A stretch of 64,000 nucleotides of DNA from Kocuria rosea (GCF_023715525.1 NZ_JAMBOG010000005.1:1-64000); one strand, 5' to 3'; shown: positions 1 to 9,918, numbered from the stretch's first letter. The notes: generated by a model not told the origin, from the letters alone. Program-made: numbers and translations.

Positions 1-127
1 CATGACCGCGCGTCGAATTACGACACGCTCCCCGGTCACCACCGGTAGGACCACACAGAGGCGCCGTCCGGATCACTCCGGACGGCGCCTCACCCTGCCC
101 TCTTGACAAGAATCCCCTACATATCAG
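1..127. repeat. Left copy of a 127-bp inverted repeat (pair at 33124-33250)
   Basis: Read on the minus strand, this segment is identical by eye to 33124-33250 over at least 127 bp. It contains the 3' end and terminator of the LGFP-repeat gene beside it. The match reaches the left edge of the window, so the repeat may extend outside it. Identity stops at position 128. The other copy abuts an IS481-type element. Confidence 0.9.
59..90 (-). terminator. Hairpin terminator of the LGFP-repeat gene
   Basis: A 12-bp perfect stem (59-70 with 79-90) that can extend by one G-C pair, closing a loop of 6-8 nt, lies about 35 bp past the stop codon of the gene at 124-1305. There is no long U tract, as is common in high-GC actinobacteria. 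The same hairpin is duplicated at 33161-33192. Confidence 0.75.
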
Positions 128-1305
128 TTGTACCGGACGACGGTGGTGGTCCTGGTGGTGGCGTTCCAGTCGATCCGTCCGCGGGTGTACTTCTGGACCC
201 GGCCGGTGGCGGTGGCCTGCTCGTCGGTGGTGGGGTAGCCCAGGCCGTTCTGGGCGCCCAGGGCCACCCACTTCGCCCCGATGGCGCCCGTGAGCCGCAC
301 GGCTCGCGCCCCGGTGGGCGAGGACCACACGATCCGGGTGCGGGTGCTGTTCGCGCGGAACTCCTGGGCGTAGCCCCCGTCCGCCAGGCGGAGCTTCTCG
401 GTGGCCGGCGGGCCGTAGGCCCGGGCGTAGCCGCCGGCGGCGAACTTCCGGCCGATGCCCCCGCCGTAGTCCACGGCGTGGGCGCCGGTGGCGGCCGACC
501 AGTAGATCGCTTTCGTCCTCCCGTCGGCACCGGCGAAGCGCTGGTAGGAGGAGGAGTAGCCGGAGGCGGCCTGGGAGCCGATCGGTCTCCCCCAGGCGGT
601 GGCCCCCAGGGCCTTCCACTTCGTGAGGATCGCGCCCCGGACCGGGAAGCCGTCGACCACGGTCGTGCCGGTGGACGGGGCGGGTGCGGGCGTGGTGGCC
701 GAGCCGGTGGGGACGTAGCAGGTGTCGGTCGCGCTGTCGAACAGCGGGCCGGTGACCACCGGGCGCCCGGCCGGCGGGTCGATCTCGAACTCGAAGTAGC
801 CGGTGAGGGCCTCGGCGCACCGGGTGGTGGCGGGGGCGGAGTCGGCGAGGGAACCGCCGATCCACATGTCGATCCACTCGGGCTTCTGCCCGCAGGAGGC
901 GCACGTGTCCTCCAGGACGAAGTAGCGCTTGACGTGGGGCAGGTAGAACCGGGTGCCCGGGGCGTAGTCGCCGATCTGGGCGGCGAGGGTGATGGGGTCC
1001 GTGTAGGTGCCGATGCCTCCGGCCTCGGTGTGGACGGTGCGGGCGTCCCACGCCGAGGAGTAGGCGATGGCCCGGGACCCGGCCGGGTCGTTGTCGTGGA
1101 TCGTGTAGCCGGTGATGAAGCCGGTCCTGACCGTGCCGACGGCGGCGGCACCGAGAACGGTGCCGGCCGATGGGGTGGGCGACGCGGCGGCCGGGGCGGG
1201 GGCAGGGGGTTCCGCGTGGGCGGGCACGGCAGTGGCGGCGAGGCCGCCGGCCAGGAGGGCGGCGGCGAGGGCACGGGTGGGCAGGGCGGAGGGCAGCAGC
1301 TTCAA
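124..1305 (-). CDS. Secreted LGFP-repeat protein
   Basis: A 393-residue exported protein. A Sec signal peptide spans about residues 1-31 (positive start, alanine/leucine core, AHA cleavage region) followed by a Pro/Ala-rich linker. Residues about 55-200 form a globular domain with a DTCASCG motif and further cysteines that could make disulphides. The C-terminal half carries about three LGFP-type repeats (LGAT.WG.PIG, YGPPATE, LGYPTTDE), which in other actinobacteria bind or anchor to the cell envelope. The start is TTG at 1303-1305, with GAAGAGG five bases upstream. The middle domain was not identified with confidence; a barwin/RlpA-like or other small secreted enzyme fold is possible. Confidence 0.75.
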   Translation of the reverse strand: MKLLPSALPTRALAAALLAGGLAATAVPAHAEPPAPAPAAASPTPSAGTVLGAAAVGTVRTGFITGYTIHDNDPAGSRAIAYSSAWDARTVHTEAGGIGTYTDPITLAAQIGDYAPGTRFYLPHVKRYFVLEDTCASCGQKPEWIDMWIGGSLADSAPATTRCAEALTGYFEFEIDPPAGRPVVTGPLFDSATDTCYVPTGSATTPAPAPSTGTTVVDGFPVRGAILTKWKALGATAWGRPIGSQAASGYSSSYQRFAGADGRTKAIYWSAATGAHAVDYGGGIGRKFAAGGYARAYGPPATEKLRLADGGYAQEFRANSTRTRIVWSSPTGARAVRLTGAIGAKWVALGAQNGLGYPTTDEQATATGRVQKYTRGRIDWNATTRTTTVVRYN

Positions 1306-1377
1306 GGGGGCCTCTTCAGGGGGGTCAGAGGATGGGGTCGACCTGCGGGGACAGCCCGTCCCGCCGGCCCCTTCAAC

Positions 1378-2082
1378 CTATGGCAGCTGCAAATAGGAGT
1401 GTGTGCATTTCGCTGTATGACAAGCCACCAAGGGTGCCGCAGACGTGGGCTGGCGCCAGGATCGGGGGAACGAGCACTCGGTCCGCCTGCCGTACTGACT
1501 CACCAGGCCGGTGATGATCAGGAGGAATTCCCGGGGCGAGTGTGGAGGTGATCGGATTCCCACCCCTGCGGTCTCCCGGGTCAGATCCGCTCCGCGCGCG
1601 GTCCGGTCCTGGCGGGCAGTGAGGTCGGGGACGGTGTTGGTGCGTGCGGGGTGGTACCAGCCGACCAGCTTGCCCTTCAGCGCCTGGAGCAGGGAGGCGC
1701 AGAGCAGGTAGGCGCGCAGCGGTTCGCAGGTCACCCGGTAGAGGGGCACCACCAGCAGGTGCGCCCAGGACTCCCCGACCATGCGCAGGGCGATGACGCA
1801 GATGATCGCGTGGAGCCCGGCGACGAAGGCGGCGACGGCGAGGAGGGGAACCCAGTTGCCGGCGGCAAGGTCGAGTCCGGCCACCACCACGGTCAGCGGC
1901 AGGAACACCAGCGGAATCACGGTGGCCAGCATCGTGTGGGGCAGCGCGATCAGCCCGAGCGCGCGGTAGCGGGGGCGGAAGAGCATGTCGGCGTGCTCCC
2001 ACAGCGCCAGGAGTTCCTTGGTGCCGTCCCCGTGCACGATCGTGGAGGTGCCCGACCTGATTTCTTGAAGGGCGGCGTCCAT
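1378..2082 (-). pseudogene. Truncated family 2 glycosyltransferase (C-terminal membrane part only)
   Basis: The first ~140 residues resemble the C-terminal membrane region of processive family 2 glycosyltransferases: ALWEHADMLFRPRYRALGL corresponds to the usual stretch before the transmembrane block, then three or four hydrophobic helices, ending with the typical GWYHPARTNTV. The nucleotide-sugar binding domain (DXD, QXXRW) that should come first is absent. The tail after about residue 140 looks like read-through into non-coding sequence. The reading frame stays open upstream of the ATG, but that sequence shows no glycosyltransferase motif. Most likely a deletion remnant. Confidence 0.6.
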
Positions 2083-2506
2083 GTCAGCGGCGTCGATCAG
2101 GTCAGCGCTGCGGGCGTAGGCCTCGGCTTCCTCCGCCGACGGCCAAGGTCAGGGCGGCCCCCGCGATCGCCGCCCGAGGAAAACGGCGCACCACTCCTGC
2201 CCCGCGCCGGTGGCGGCGGTCTCAAGGACCATGTGCTGCAGATCCTGCTCCGCCTGCGCGCAACGAGTGGTGGGCGGTGCCGCGGAGCTCAGCAGCACCT
2301 TCAGCGCATCAGGTTCCTCGGAGGCTCGGGGGGAGCCGGGTGAGGGTGCCTCGGGTCCTCTTCCGTCGAAGGGGAACGCATAGACCTTGCACAGCCCCGG
2401 ACGAGACCAAGACGTCCACGCCGCACCAACGATCCTCTGAGCCGGGGGACCCAGTCCCCCCAGCGCGCGAGCAGCCCCCTCAACCCAGTGCACAGCGCGT
2501 CACTGC
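2083..2506. other. Degenerate region, possible GAF remnant
   Basis: No intact gene is evident. On the minus strand around 2150-2300 a short stretch (LQHMVLET then GQEWCAVFL) resembles the start of the GAF domains found at 34735 and 35746, where the corresponding motif is GEEVWCAVTLL. If real, it is a small fragment of a further GAF-ANTAR gene. Weak evidence. Confidence 0.25.
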
Positions 2507-2959
2507 TCAGCCGGTGGATCTCTTCCGTTCCTCTGGTCGCCAGGTACGAGATCCCTGGGTGGACAAGCAACTGCGATCACGCAGGGCTAAGGCAGCGCCG
2601 CCCACGGCGCCACAGAACCCCCCGTAGGGGACGAGCAGCATCCCGATGAACAACCATCCGCCGTCGTGGACCAAGTCCAGGAACCAGCACGGCACCAACA
2701 GCGCCCCGCCTCCCAGGGTCATCACCGCGATACGCACCGTGGTGGGCAGTTCGTAGTCGCCCCCGGCTTCCCAGCACGGCCCCCACACCACCTGGGTCCA
2801 CACCAGACCGACCACTGCGAGCATCGCCCAGATTGCCAGCCAGTCCGCCCGAGTGCTGTCCACCGACCCCACGCCGGCATAAGCCAGAGACAGCACGGCG
2901 GTCAGTGCCTGGAACACCAGATAGGTGCTCCAGGGATGCGCCTTCACGGCTCGTCTCAT
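2507..2959 (-). CDS. Small integral membrane protein, unknown function
   Basis: A 150-residue protein with four predicted transmembrane helices, at about residues 9-30, 38-58, 76-96 and 104-130, and a short charged C-terminus. The start is the ATG at 2957-2959 because GAGGAGG stands eight bases upstream. Longer versions starting further upstream would lack a ribosome site and run into the region before the divergent dehydrogenase gene. No family was recognised. It is transcribed away from the dehydrogenase at 3229. Confidence 0.65.
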   Translation of the reverse strand: MRRAVKAHPWSTYLVFQALTAVLSLAYAGVGSVDSTRADWLAIWAMLAVVGLVWTQVVWGPCWEAGGDYELPTTVRIAVMTLGGGALLVPCWFLDLVHDGGWLFIGMLLVPYGGFCGAVGGAALALRDRSCLSTQGSRTWRPEERKRSTG

Positions 2960-3228
2960 CGGCTGCCGCCTCCTCGCTGGGTCGACTCCACCGTACGCGC
3001 CATATCCGGGGAAGCGCGGCAGGACCTCGGCCCGCAACTGCTGGAGGGAACGTTCATTGCGGCGCGATGCGCTGCTCACCGGGCCCTCTGTCCAGCGGAG
3101 GGGGTTGCCGTGTGCACCGAGTGAAGGTCGTCTCATACTGGTGATCCCGTAGCCGCTGGGGGTCATCTGCCTACGATGACGAGGAGCGGACGGGCAGCCC
3201 GCTGGTCCGTCGATCGAGGAGGATCTCC

Positions 3229-4281
3229 ATGAAGGCACTCGTCTATCACGGACCGGGGAACAGGGCGTGGGAGGACGCCCCTGAACCCACCATCCAGGAC
3301 CCGACCGATGTCATTGCGAAGGTCGACACGACGACCATCTGCGGCACCGATCTGCACATCCTCAAGGGCGACGTCCCGGCCGTGACCGACGGCCGGATCC
3401 TCGGCCACGAGGCGGTCGGCACCATCACCGAGGTCGGCGACGCCGTGACCGGCCTGAAGGTCGGTGACCGCATCATCATTCCCGCCATCACCAACTGCGG
3501 GAAGTGCTCCTACTGCAAGAACAACCAGTCCTCTCACTGCCTGACCCTCGGGGGCGTGGGCTGGGTCTTCGGTCATCTGATCGATGGCACGCAAGCCGAG
3601 TACGTGCGCGTGCCCTTCGCGGAGACCTCCGTGCACCGGGTCCCCGAAGGGCTTGACGACGAGGACGTCTTGTTCCTCACCGACGCCCTGCCTACCGGCT
3701 TCGAGATCGGCATCCTCAACGGCAATACCAAGCCCGGCGACACGGTAGCCGTCGTGGGCGCAGGCCCCGTCGGCCTGGGCGCGGTCATGACCGCCAACCT
3801 CTGCGGGGCGGGACGGGTGATCACGGTGGACCTCGACGAGAACCGCATGGACAAGGCGCTGGAGCTCGGCGCCACCGACAAGGTCAACGCCGGCGACGCG
3901 GACGCCGTCGCGAAAATCAAGGCTCTGTCCTCCGACGGCCTGGGGGTGGACGTGGCCATCGAGGCTGTGGGGGTGCCTCAGACGTTCCAGACCTGCCTGG
4001 ACATCGTTCGCCCCTACGGCACCGTGGCCAACGCCGGCGTGCACGGGAGACCGGTCGAGCTGCCCCTGGACAAGCTGTGGATCTCGAACGTGCGGATCAA
4101 CATGGGCCTGGTCGACTGCCGCACCGTGGGGAACCTGCTCAACATGGTCCGCTCCGGGCGGCTCGACGCGAAGGCGATGGCCACGCACCACTTCACGATG
4201 TCCCAGATGGAGGAGGCCTATGACCTTTTCGGCAACGCCGCCGAGCACCGGGCCGTGAAGGTGGTCATCCGGGCGAATTGA
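3229..4281 (+). CDS. Zinc-dependent alcohol dehydrogenase family protein
   Basis: A 350-residue medium-chain dehydrogenase. The N-terminal catalytic domain shows the zinc ligand motif TTICGTDLH, then GHEAVG, and four clustered cysteines in CGKCSYCKNNQSSHC that bind the structural zinc. The Rossmann fold has GAGPVGLGA near residues 181-189, followed by an acidic residue at the end of the next strand (TVDLDE), favouring NAD. Length is normal for the family. GAGGAGG lies nine bases before the ATG. Sequence features match the cytosolic zinc-type oxidation of alcohols or polyols to carbonyls; the substrate cannot be told. No operon partner is close by. Confidence 0.9.
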   Translation: MKALVYHGPGNRAWEDAPEPTIQDPTDVIAKVDTTTICGTDLHILKGDVPAVTDGRILGHEAVGTITEVGDAVTGLKVGDRIIIPAITNCGKCSYCKNNQSSHCLTLGGVGWVFGHLIDGTQAEYVRVPFAETSVHRVPEGLDDEDVLFLTDALPTGFEIGILNGNTKPGDTVAVVGAGPVGLGAVMTANLCGAGRVITVDLDENRMDKALELGATDKVNAGDADAVAKIKALSSDGLGVDVAIEAVGVPQTFQTCLDIVRPYGTVANAGVHGRPVELPLDKLWISNVRINMGLVDCRTVGNLLNMVRSGRLDAKAMATHHFTMSQMEEAYDLFGNAAEHRAVKVVIRAN

Positions 4282-4796
4282 CGGCCATGGCCTCGTCCGC
4301 GAGATGCGCGGTAGCACCACCCAGCTCACCATGCACACCGCCGGAGTGCGGACCCGCCCCTGCCGGTCAGTCCGACCTCCAGCGCACCGGGAACCGCTTG
4401 TGCGGGACACTGGCAGGTGGACGGGGTGGTCAGGCCGGTCCGAGCCGCCCGGTGGAGAGCTCGCTCAGGTACGACATGCATCACGACTCGCACCCGAGGA
4501 AGCGGGCTCAGATGTTCGCCGCTTGTGGAAGCTCCCGGATCCGCCGATCGAGGGTGGCCCGCCGAGCCCATGGGGGTGGCTGTGTCCATGTCACCCCCAC
4601 CCGGGTTCAGCACCTGCAACCCTGCTCCCCGGCTGCGCCGTCGTTCGGTGGAGGTCAGCCTGTCCGGCATCAGCCGACGAAGCCCGCAGCGGACCCCGCA
4701 TGCACTACTGGGGGAAAGGGGAAGCTGTCGTGCTGGCGTGGACGCTCGTCGTGGGAGGATTCCACCTCGACCCCCGCCCGATGATCGGAGCCTCTC
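4282..4796. other. Non-coding or decayed region
   Basis: No convincing gene. Positions 4596-4680 resemble 29351-29440 at roughly 70 percent by eye, including a GGGTTCAGCAC block and a GTTCGG-GGAGG block, so a dispersed repeat or remnant may be present. Confidence 0.4.
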
Positions 4797-6080
4797 TTGC
4801 CGAACCTGCGGTTGCTTGCCCTGCTGATGGCCGGGGCTCTGCTCTTCGTGGCGGGGATCGTGATGCTGGGTTCGATCACCAACGCGGTGGCGACCGGTTC
4901 GGGAGGATCATGGGTGGTCGCTGCCGCCTCCGCTCTCGCCCTGGCCGGCCTCGCGCCCGGAGCCCGGAGGCTGGCCACCACGACCCCACGGCCGAACTCG
5001 AGGCCGGCGTCGTCCTACCCCGGTGATGCGGGGGTCCGGTTGGACATCGCCTCCGTGGTGGCGGTGGTGCTCCTGGGGTCCGTCCAACTGCTGTTCATCG
5101 CTGTGGTCCACGAGGGCGCCCAGTACACCTGCACGACCTCGCCGCTGCCTCCCGGTGCCAGCGATGCCCCCGCGCAGGCCCAGATGACCGTGCTGCCGCC
5201 GTCGTTGGTGTGCCACTACCCCGCGCCGGGAGATCCGGCGACCATGATCTCGGTGGACCGTTTCTCCGCGGGCCCGTGGCTGTTCTTCACCTGCCTCACC
5301 GCGCTGGTCCTCACGCTCTCGGGCGGGCTGCTCCTGCGCCTGCGGCACCGGTGGAGGACGGAGGGAAGGACCACCACCAGGTCCTCCCCGCCCTCCACCG
5401 GTGCGGCCGCAGGAGAAGGCCCCTCCGCTGCCCGGAGCTCTCTGCCGGTCTCCCGGCTGGCTCCGGTCCTGGCCTTGGGCGCCTGCTTGCTGGTCGTGGG
5501 ATGGCTGGCGGTGTGGGCGATGACCGCCACGGTGCGTGCCCCCTCCTGGGCGATGGGGATGATCAGCGCAGCCCTGCTCATGGTCGTGCTGCGCGTGGTC
5601 CTCACGGCCCGCCACCTCGCCAGTGCACCTAATCAGCTCCCCGCCGCAGCGCCCTTGGCGCCACCAGCGCCCCTGGCGCTCCCGGCGCCGGTGAGTCGGG
5701 GATGGGCATGGCCTCCGGCCGTCCTGGCCGCCGTCGCTGTGCTGGTCTGGAGCATCAACCAGCTCTTCTACGGCTACCGGGTCCGGGATGGGCCCGGCTA
5801 CGCCTGCGCCACCGACTGGCCGGTGCCCACCAGCATCATCAGCAGCAGCATGGTCACCGCGGACACCACCGCCTTTCCCCCCACGCTGATCTGCCACTAC
5901 GCCCCGGCCCCCGGGGCTGCACACACCATCACCGTTGACCACTACCCCACCGGACCCGAGGTCTTCTACACCAGCCTGGGGGCCCTGACGGTGGCCGCCT
6001 TCCTCGGGCTGGTGCTCCTCGCCCGCTTCCACCGGAGGGAAAGAGCGCAGACCGCCGTGGCAGCAGCCCGGCATCAGTAG
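4797..6080 (+). CDS. Membrane protein with two internally duplicated halves
   Basis: A 427-residue integral membrane protein of unknown function. Each half has hydrophobic helices around an extracytoplasmic-looking loop with the pattern Y-x-C-x(n)-P-x-L-x-C-H-Y-x-P-A-P-G, then a hydroxyl/valine-rich strand (ISVDRF in the first half, ITVDHY in the second), and then another helix. The two cysteines per loop could form a disulphide. A low-complexity Ala/Pro linker separates the halves. The start is TTG at 4797 with GGAG eight bases upstream. Neighbours give no functional clue. The internal duplication is visible directly; the function is not. Confidence 0.7.
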   Translation: MPNLRLLALLMAGALLFVAGIVMLGSITNAVATGSGGSWVVAAASALALAGLAPGARRLATTTPRPNSRPASSYPGDAGVRLDIASVVAVVLLGSVQLLFIAVVHEGAQYTCTTSPLPPGASDAPAQAQMTVLPPSLVCHYPAPGDPATMISVDRFSAGPWLFFTCLTALVLTLSGGLLLRLRHRWRTEGRTTTRSSPPSTGAAAGEGPSAARSSLPVSRLAPVLALGACLLVVGWLAVWAMTATVRAPSWAMGMISAALLMVVLRVVLTARHLASAPNQLPAAAPLAPPAPLALPAPVSRGWAWPPAVLAAVAVLVWSINQLFYGYRVRDGPGYACATDWPVPTSIISSSMVTADTTAFPPTLICHYAPAPGAAHTITVDHYPTGPEVFYTSLGALTVAAFLGLVLLARFHRRERAQTAVAAARHQ

Positions 6081-6334
6081 TCGTCCTCAAGGGCGGCAGC
6101 TCCATCCCATGCCCACAGGAACAACGACCACCATGGAATCCCGTCTGCACTGTGCGCCAATGGTGGGTGGTTCGAGGCCCTTCGTGCGGTCGGTGCTTCG
6201 TCGTGAGCCGTGAGACCTCGGCGACCCCGCCGCCGGATCAGGTGCACGACCGTGGCCGCTGGTCCTGCGTGCTGTTCCTGGACGGCTTACCGCGCCCTGA
6301 CGTCGAACAGCCGCGTGCGGCACGTGTTACGGGC

Positions 6335-6619
6335 TCAGGGCCCGTGGAGCGCTCCGACCACGAAAATCGCCACAGGAACGCAGAGCGAACCGAAAGCCAC
6401 AGCCACGGCCCCCAGAAGCTCTTGCTGCGCGCGGAAGCCGGCGATGCCACCCACGATCCCGCTGGCCGTGGGCAGCGCGAACGCCCACAGCGGCTTAGCC
6501 GCTCCAGCGCCCCGCCAATCGAGCAGCACCAGCGTCAGCGCGGTGGAGACCCCGAAGGACGCCCAGGCGATCGCCGCCAGAAGGCGCTGCTGCTTCTCGG
6601 GAACCTGTGTTCCCACCAT
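6335..6619 (-). CDS. Small membrane protein, unknown
   Basis: A 94-residue protein with about three hydrophobic segments (residues ~10-32, ~40-62, ~68-92), mostly membrane. The ATG at 6617-6619 is preceded by GGAGGAGAGG at about eleven bases, which favours this start. The frame is open further upstream to a GTG at 6968-6970 with its own weak ribosome site, so a 212-residue version with an extra N-terminal helix cannot be excluded. No family recognised. Confidence 0.55.
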   Translation of the reverse strand: MVGTQVPEKQQRLLAAIAWASFGVSTALTLVLLDWRGAGAAKPLWAFALPTASGIVGGIAGFRAQQELLGAVAVAFGSLCVPVAIFVVGALHGP

Positions 6620-7490
6620 CAGTTGTGCCGCCTCTCCTCCACCGTGGGTGGAATGCTGGCAGGAATCGGTGCTCGACAAGCAGGACGTCATCGTGGGCCG
6701 GGACCCCGCGCGGGGCCGGCAGCCACGACATCGCGCCTGCACCGTGTCCTGCGCACCGGGAGGACGGACGGGGTCCACGACGGCGGAAGGCGCAGCGCGC
6801 CGGGCGATCCCGGCGGCCTCGGAGGCCTGGGTGTGCCGGGTCCGGATGCCGGCGACACGGTTGCGGGCGACCCCGACCGAAGCCGCCATGCGCGTCAACG
6901 GCACGCACACGCCCGGGAACAGACCGATGCCGCACGACAACGGGATCAGGGCAAGATCGTCGTCGCTCACCAGGCACTTCCGACAGGGAATCCTTTCGAC
7001 CGTACGTGCTGGGGCCGCCCACCACGATTCCGGTGCATCCGTGCCGGTGCCCGAGCAGGCCCCCGAGCCAGTCCGCAGGACATCGCCGGGCCGGGCCCAC
7101 GCACGAACTGCTACTGCAGCACGGGACACGCGCCCTGAAGCAGCCGCGGCGACTGCCGCCCCTGGTCCGTGGCACCCACGGTGCAGACCGGCGAAAGTGG
7201 CCAGTTCGGGTGGGGGCCATGTCCACGGCAGCTTCCAGATGAAGGCGCGGAGTGGGAGACACCGGTATCGAGCTGTCCTCCGCGCGCACCAGCAACTTAA
7301 TCTCCGTGGACCCCAGCACGGTGCCCTCCGCCCCGCCGGCCACCGGGCGGTCGGTGATCGCCCGGTGTCGCGCCCGCGGTGCCTCCGTCACCACATCGCG
7401 GGCGAGTTCCTCGTCGATGGTCCGGTGCACGGTCGCCCGGTCGTGCGGCTCCGGCGGCCTCCCGCCGGAGAGCGGTTGCTCGGAAGGGTC
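6620..7490. other. Region without a recognised gene
   Basis: Only low-complexity frames are seen, apart from the possible N-terminal extension of the small membrane protein up to 6970. The segment 7250-7430 is open on both strands, but neither reading resembles a known family. Confidence 0.4.
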
Positions 7491-7502
7491 TAGACTGCGG
7501 CA
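7491..7502 (+). promoter_or_regulatory. Leaderless -10 element before the permease gene
   Basis: TAGACT at 7491-7496 is followed by six bases and then the ATG, so transcription would begin at or next to the start codon. No ribosome site precedes the gene. The same arrangement recurs at 27161 and 49379. Confidence 0.6.
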
Positions 7503-8837
7503 ATGTCATCCACGGACCCCGTTCCCCAGTCCAAGCTCAAACAAGGCATCACCGGCAAGCTGCTGTATCTGTTCATCCTCGGTGATGTTCTCGGGGCCGG
7601 CGTCTACGCGCTGGTGGGAGCAGTGGCCGCCGATGTCGGCGGGGCGATCTGGGTGCCGCTGGTGTTCGCGCTGCTGCTGGCCCTGCTGACGGCGGGTTCC
7701 TACGCCGAACTGGTCACCAAGTACCCCAAGGCCGGTGGTGCGGCCGTGTTCGCCCAACGGGCCTACCGCAGCCCGGTCATCTCCTTCCTGGTGGGCTTCT
7801 GCATGCTCGCCGCCGGCGTCACCAGCGCCGCCGGGCTGGCCCTGGCCTTCGGCGGCGACTACCTCTCCGTGTTCGTGGGCGTCCCGCCGGTTGCCGCAGC
7901 CGTGGTCTTCCTCACCCTTGTCGCTGTGCTCAACGCCCGCGGGATCACCGAGTCGGTGCGCAGCAACGTGGTCATGACGGTGATCGAGGTCTCCGGGCTG
8001 CTCCTGGTCATCGTCCTGGTCGCGGTCTTCGTCGGGCAGGGCAATGGCAACCCGGCGCAGATCTCCCAGTTCCCGGACGGGGCGAACCCGGCCGCGGCCG
8101 TGCTGGCGGCCTCCCTGCTGGCCTACTACTCCTTCGTGGGATTCGAGGTCTCGGCCAACGTCGCCGAGGAGGTCCGCGACCCGGCCCGGGTCTACCCCAA
8201 GGCGCTCTTCGGTGCGCTGGCCACCGCCGGGATCGTCTATCTGCTCATCGGCCTGGCTTCTGCCGCTGCGCTGCCGGCCGAGGACCTGGCCGGCTCCAGC
8301 AGTCCCCTGCTCGATGTCGTCACCGCCACCGGCTTCGGCGTCCCGCCCTGGCTGTTCAGCGCCGTCGCGCTGATCGCCGTGGCCAACGGCGCGCTGCTGA
8401 CCATGATCATGGCCAGCCGCCTGGCCTTCGGCATGGCCGAGCAGGGGCTGCTGCCCTCCGGGCTGGGCCGGGTCCTGCCGGCCCGGCGCACCCCCTGGGT
8501 GGCGATCGTGGCGACCACACTCATCGCAATGGTCCTCACCATCACCGGCGAGGTGGCCGTCCTGGCCGAAACCGTGGTGCTGCTGCTGCTGTTCGTGTTC
8601 CTGAGCACCAACATCGCCGTGCTGGTGCTGCGGCGCCAGGACGTCGGCCACAAGCACTTCCGGGTCTTCACCCCTGTTCCGTACCTGGCCGTGGCCTCCT
8701 GCCTGCTGCTGATGAGCCAGCAGGCACCCGGCGTCTGGCTGAGGGCCGGGATCCTCGTGGCGATCGGGCTGGTGCTCTACCTCGCCGGCCGGGCGGCCGG
8801 CGGTCGGAAACCCCCGATGCGCCAGGTCGCGCCGTAG
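7503..8837 (+). CDS. APC-family amino-acid permease
   Basis: A 444-residue transporter with about twelve transmembrane helices. The N-terminal GDVLGAGVYALVG matches the conserved glycine-rich first helix (G-x-G-x-F/Y) of the amino acid-polyamine-organocation family, and FVGFEVSANVAEEVRDPARVYPKAL matches its conserved helix 6-7 loop. It should move an amino acid or polyamine across the cytoplasmic membrane by H+ or Na+ coupling or by exchange; the substrate is not determined. No ribosome site is present, but a -10 element lies six bases upstream, consistent with a leaderless transcript. Confidence 0.9.
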   Translation: MSSTDPVPQSKLKQGITGKLLYLFILGDVLGAGVYALVGAVAADVGGAIWVPLVFALLLALLTAGSYAELVTKYPKAGGAAVFAQRAYRSPVISFLVGFCMLAAGVTSAAGLALAFGGDYLSVFVGVPPVAAAVVFLTLVAVLNARGITESVRSNVVMTVIEVSGLLLVIVLVAVFVGQGNGNPAQISQFPDGANPAAAVLAASLLAYYSFVGFEVSANVAEEVRDPARVYPKALFGALATAGIVYLLIGLASAAALPAEDLAGSSSPLLDVVTATGFGVPPWLFSAVALIAVANGALLTMIMASRLAFGMAEQGLLPSGLGRVLPARRTPWVAIVATTLIAMVLTITGEVAVLAETVVLLLLFVFLSTNIAVLVLRRQDVGHKHFRVFTPVPYLAVASCLLLMSQQAPGVWLRAGILVAIGLVLYLAGRAAGGRKPPMRQVAP

Positions 8838-9057
8838 AGGCGCCCAGCACAGCGTTCAGGGCGATGCGCTCCGGTGTTGCCGGTCCGGATGTCCGCGTCG
8901 GGCTCGACCGTCACCGTGGTCCCCGGCAAGGTGCGTCGTACGGTGGGACGGGGCGTGATCGGCTCACAGCTCTCCTCGCCCACCGGCTCACTCCTGTTCC
9001 TGCGGGGCGGGCCCTCTGCCCCGACCACAGCCGCACAACCCCTGAAAGGCTGAAGGG

Positions 9058-9807
9058 ATGAACTCACAGCAGGCCCCGCGAAGCTCTGCGCCCTCGTCCG
9101 CTCACAGCGGCACGCTTCCCGACGGCACGGGTCCCGCCCGGCACGTCATCGTCCTTCCCGGCGGTGGATACGCCGGTCATGCGGACAACGAGGCGGAACC
9201 CGTCGCCGAGTGGCTGGACCGGCTCGGCCTCTCAGCGAGCGTGTTCCGCTATCCGGTGGGCGCCGTGCACCCCGCTCCGCTGGAGGCCGTGCGGGCCGAG
9301 ATCCGCCGGATCAGGGAAGGCGGCGCCGAGCAGATCGCCCTGCTGGGCTCGTCCGCCGGTGGGCACCTGGCCGGCCATGCCGCCGTGACCGCCTCACCGT
9401 CGGCCCCCGAGAGGGTCGACGCCGCAATCCTGTGCTACCCGGTGGTGTCCATGGAACTCGACACCCATCAGGGCACCCAACGGGAGTTGCTGGGCGCCGC
9501 TCCGCAGGCCGAGGCGCGGGTCGCAACGTCGCTGAACCACCTGGTGACCGTGACGGCTCCGCCCTTCTTCATCTGGCACACCGCCGACGACCCCTCGGTG
9601 CCGGTGCAGCACTCCTATCTCCTGGCTCAGGCCCTGGCAACGAAGGGGATACCCCACGCCCTGCACGTCTTCCCGTCAGGACCGCACGGCCTCGGACTCG
9701 CCCAGGGCACCGGAGAACCGGAAGCCTGGCCGGTACTGTGCGCATCTTGGTTGTCCGCACTGGGGTGGCTCACAGGACCTGCTGCACGTTCCGTGGCGAG
9801 CCCATGA
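9058..9807 (+). CDS. Alpha/beta hydrolase (BD-FAE-like esterase)
   Basis: A 249-residue alpha/beta hydrolase. The oxyanion-hole motif is PGGGYAGHA at about residue 34. The nucleophile elbow is GSSAGGH at about 102, the acid lies in HTADDPSVP and the histidine in SGPHGLG near residue 203, so the Ser-Asp-His triad is complete. The sequence is close to the carboxylesterase/feruloyl-esterase-like group that hydrolyses small esters. No signal peptide is evident, so it is probably cytosolic. Start ATG at 9058 with GAAAGG upstream. A hairpin terminator follows about 80 bases after the stop. Confidence 0.85.
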   Translation: MNSQQAPRSSAPSSAHSGTLPDGTGPARHVIVLPGGGYAGHADNEAEPVAEWLDRLGLSASVFRYPVGAVHPAPLEAVRAEIRRIREGGAEQIALLGSSAGGHLAGHAAVTASPSAPERVDAAILCYPVVSMELDTHQGTQRELLGAAPQAEARVATSLNHLVTVTAPPFFIWHTADDPSVPVQHSYLLAQALATKGIPHALHVFPSGPHGLGLAQGTGEPEAWPVLCASWLSALGWLTGPAARSVASP

Positions 9808-9886
9808 ACGCGCTGCACGCCCTGTCCTGATCAGCCGGCACGTCCCGACCACTCTCGCACCCGAGGATGGGTGGCGAGAACGTGCC

Positions 9887-9918
9887 CCGAGGACACCGCC
9901 GTCCCCCGGTGTCCTCGG
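9887..9918 (+). terminator. Hairpin terminator after the hydrolase gene
   Basis: Perfect 12-bp stem (9887-9898 with 9907-9918) with an 8-nt loop, downstream of the hydrolase and upstream of the next gene. No U tract. Confidence 0.6.
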
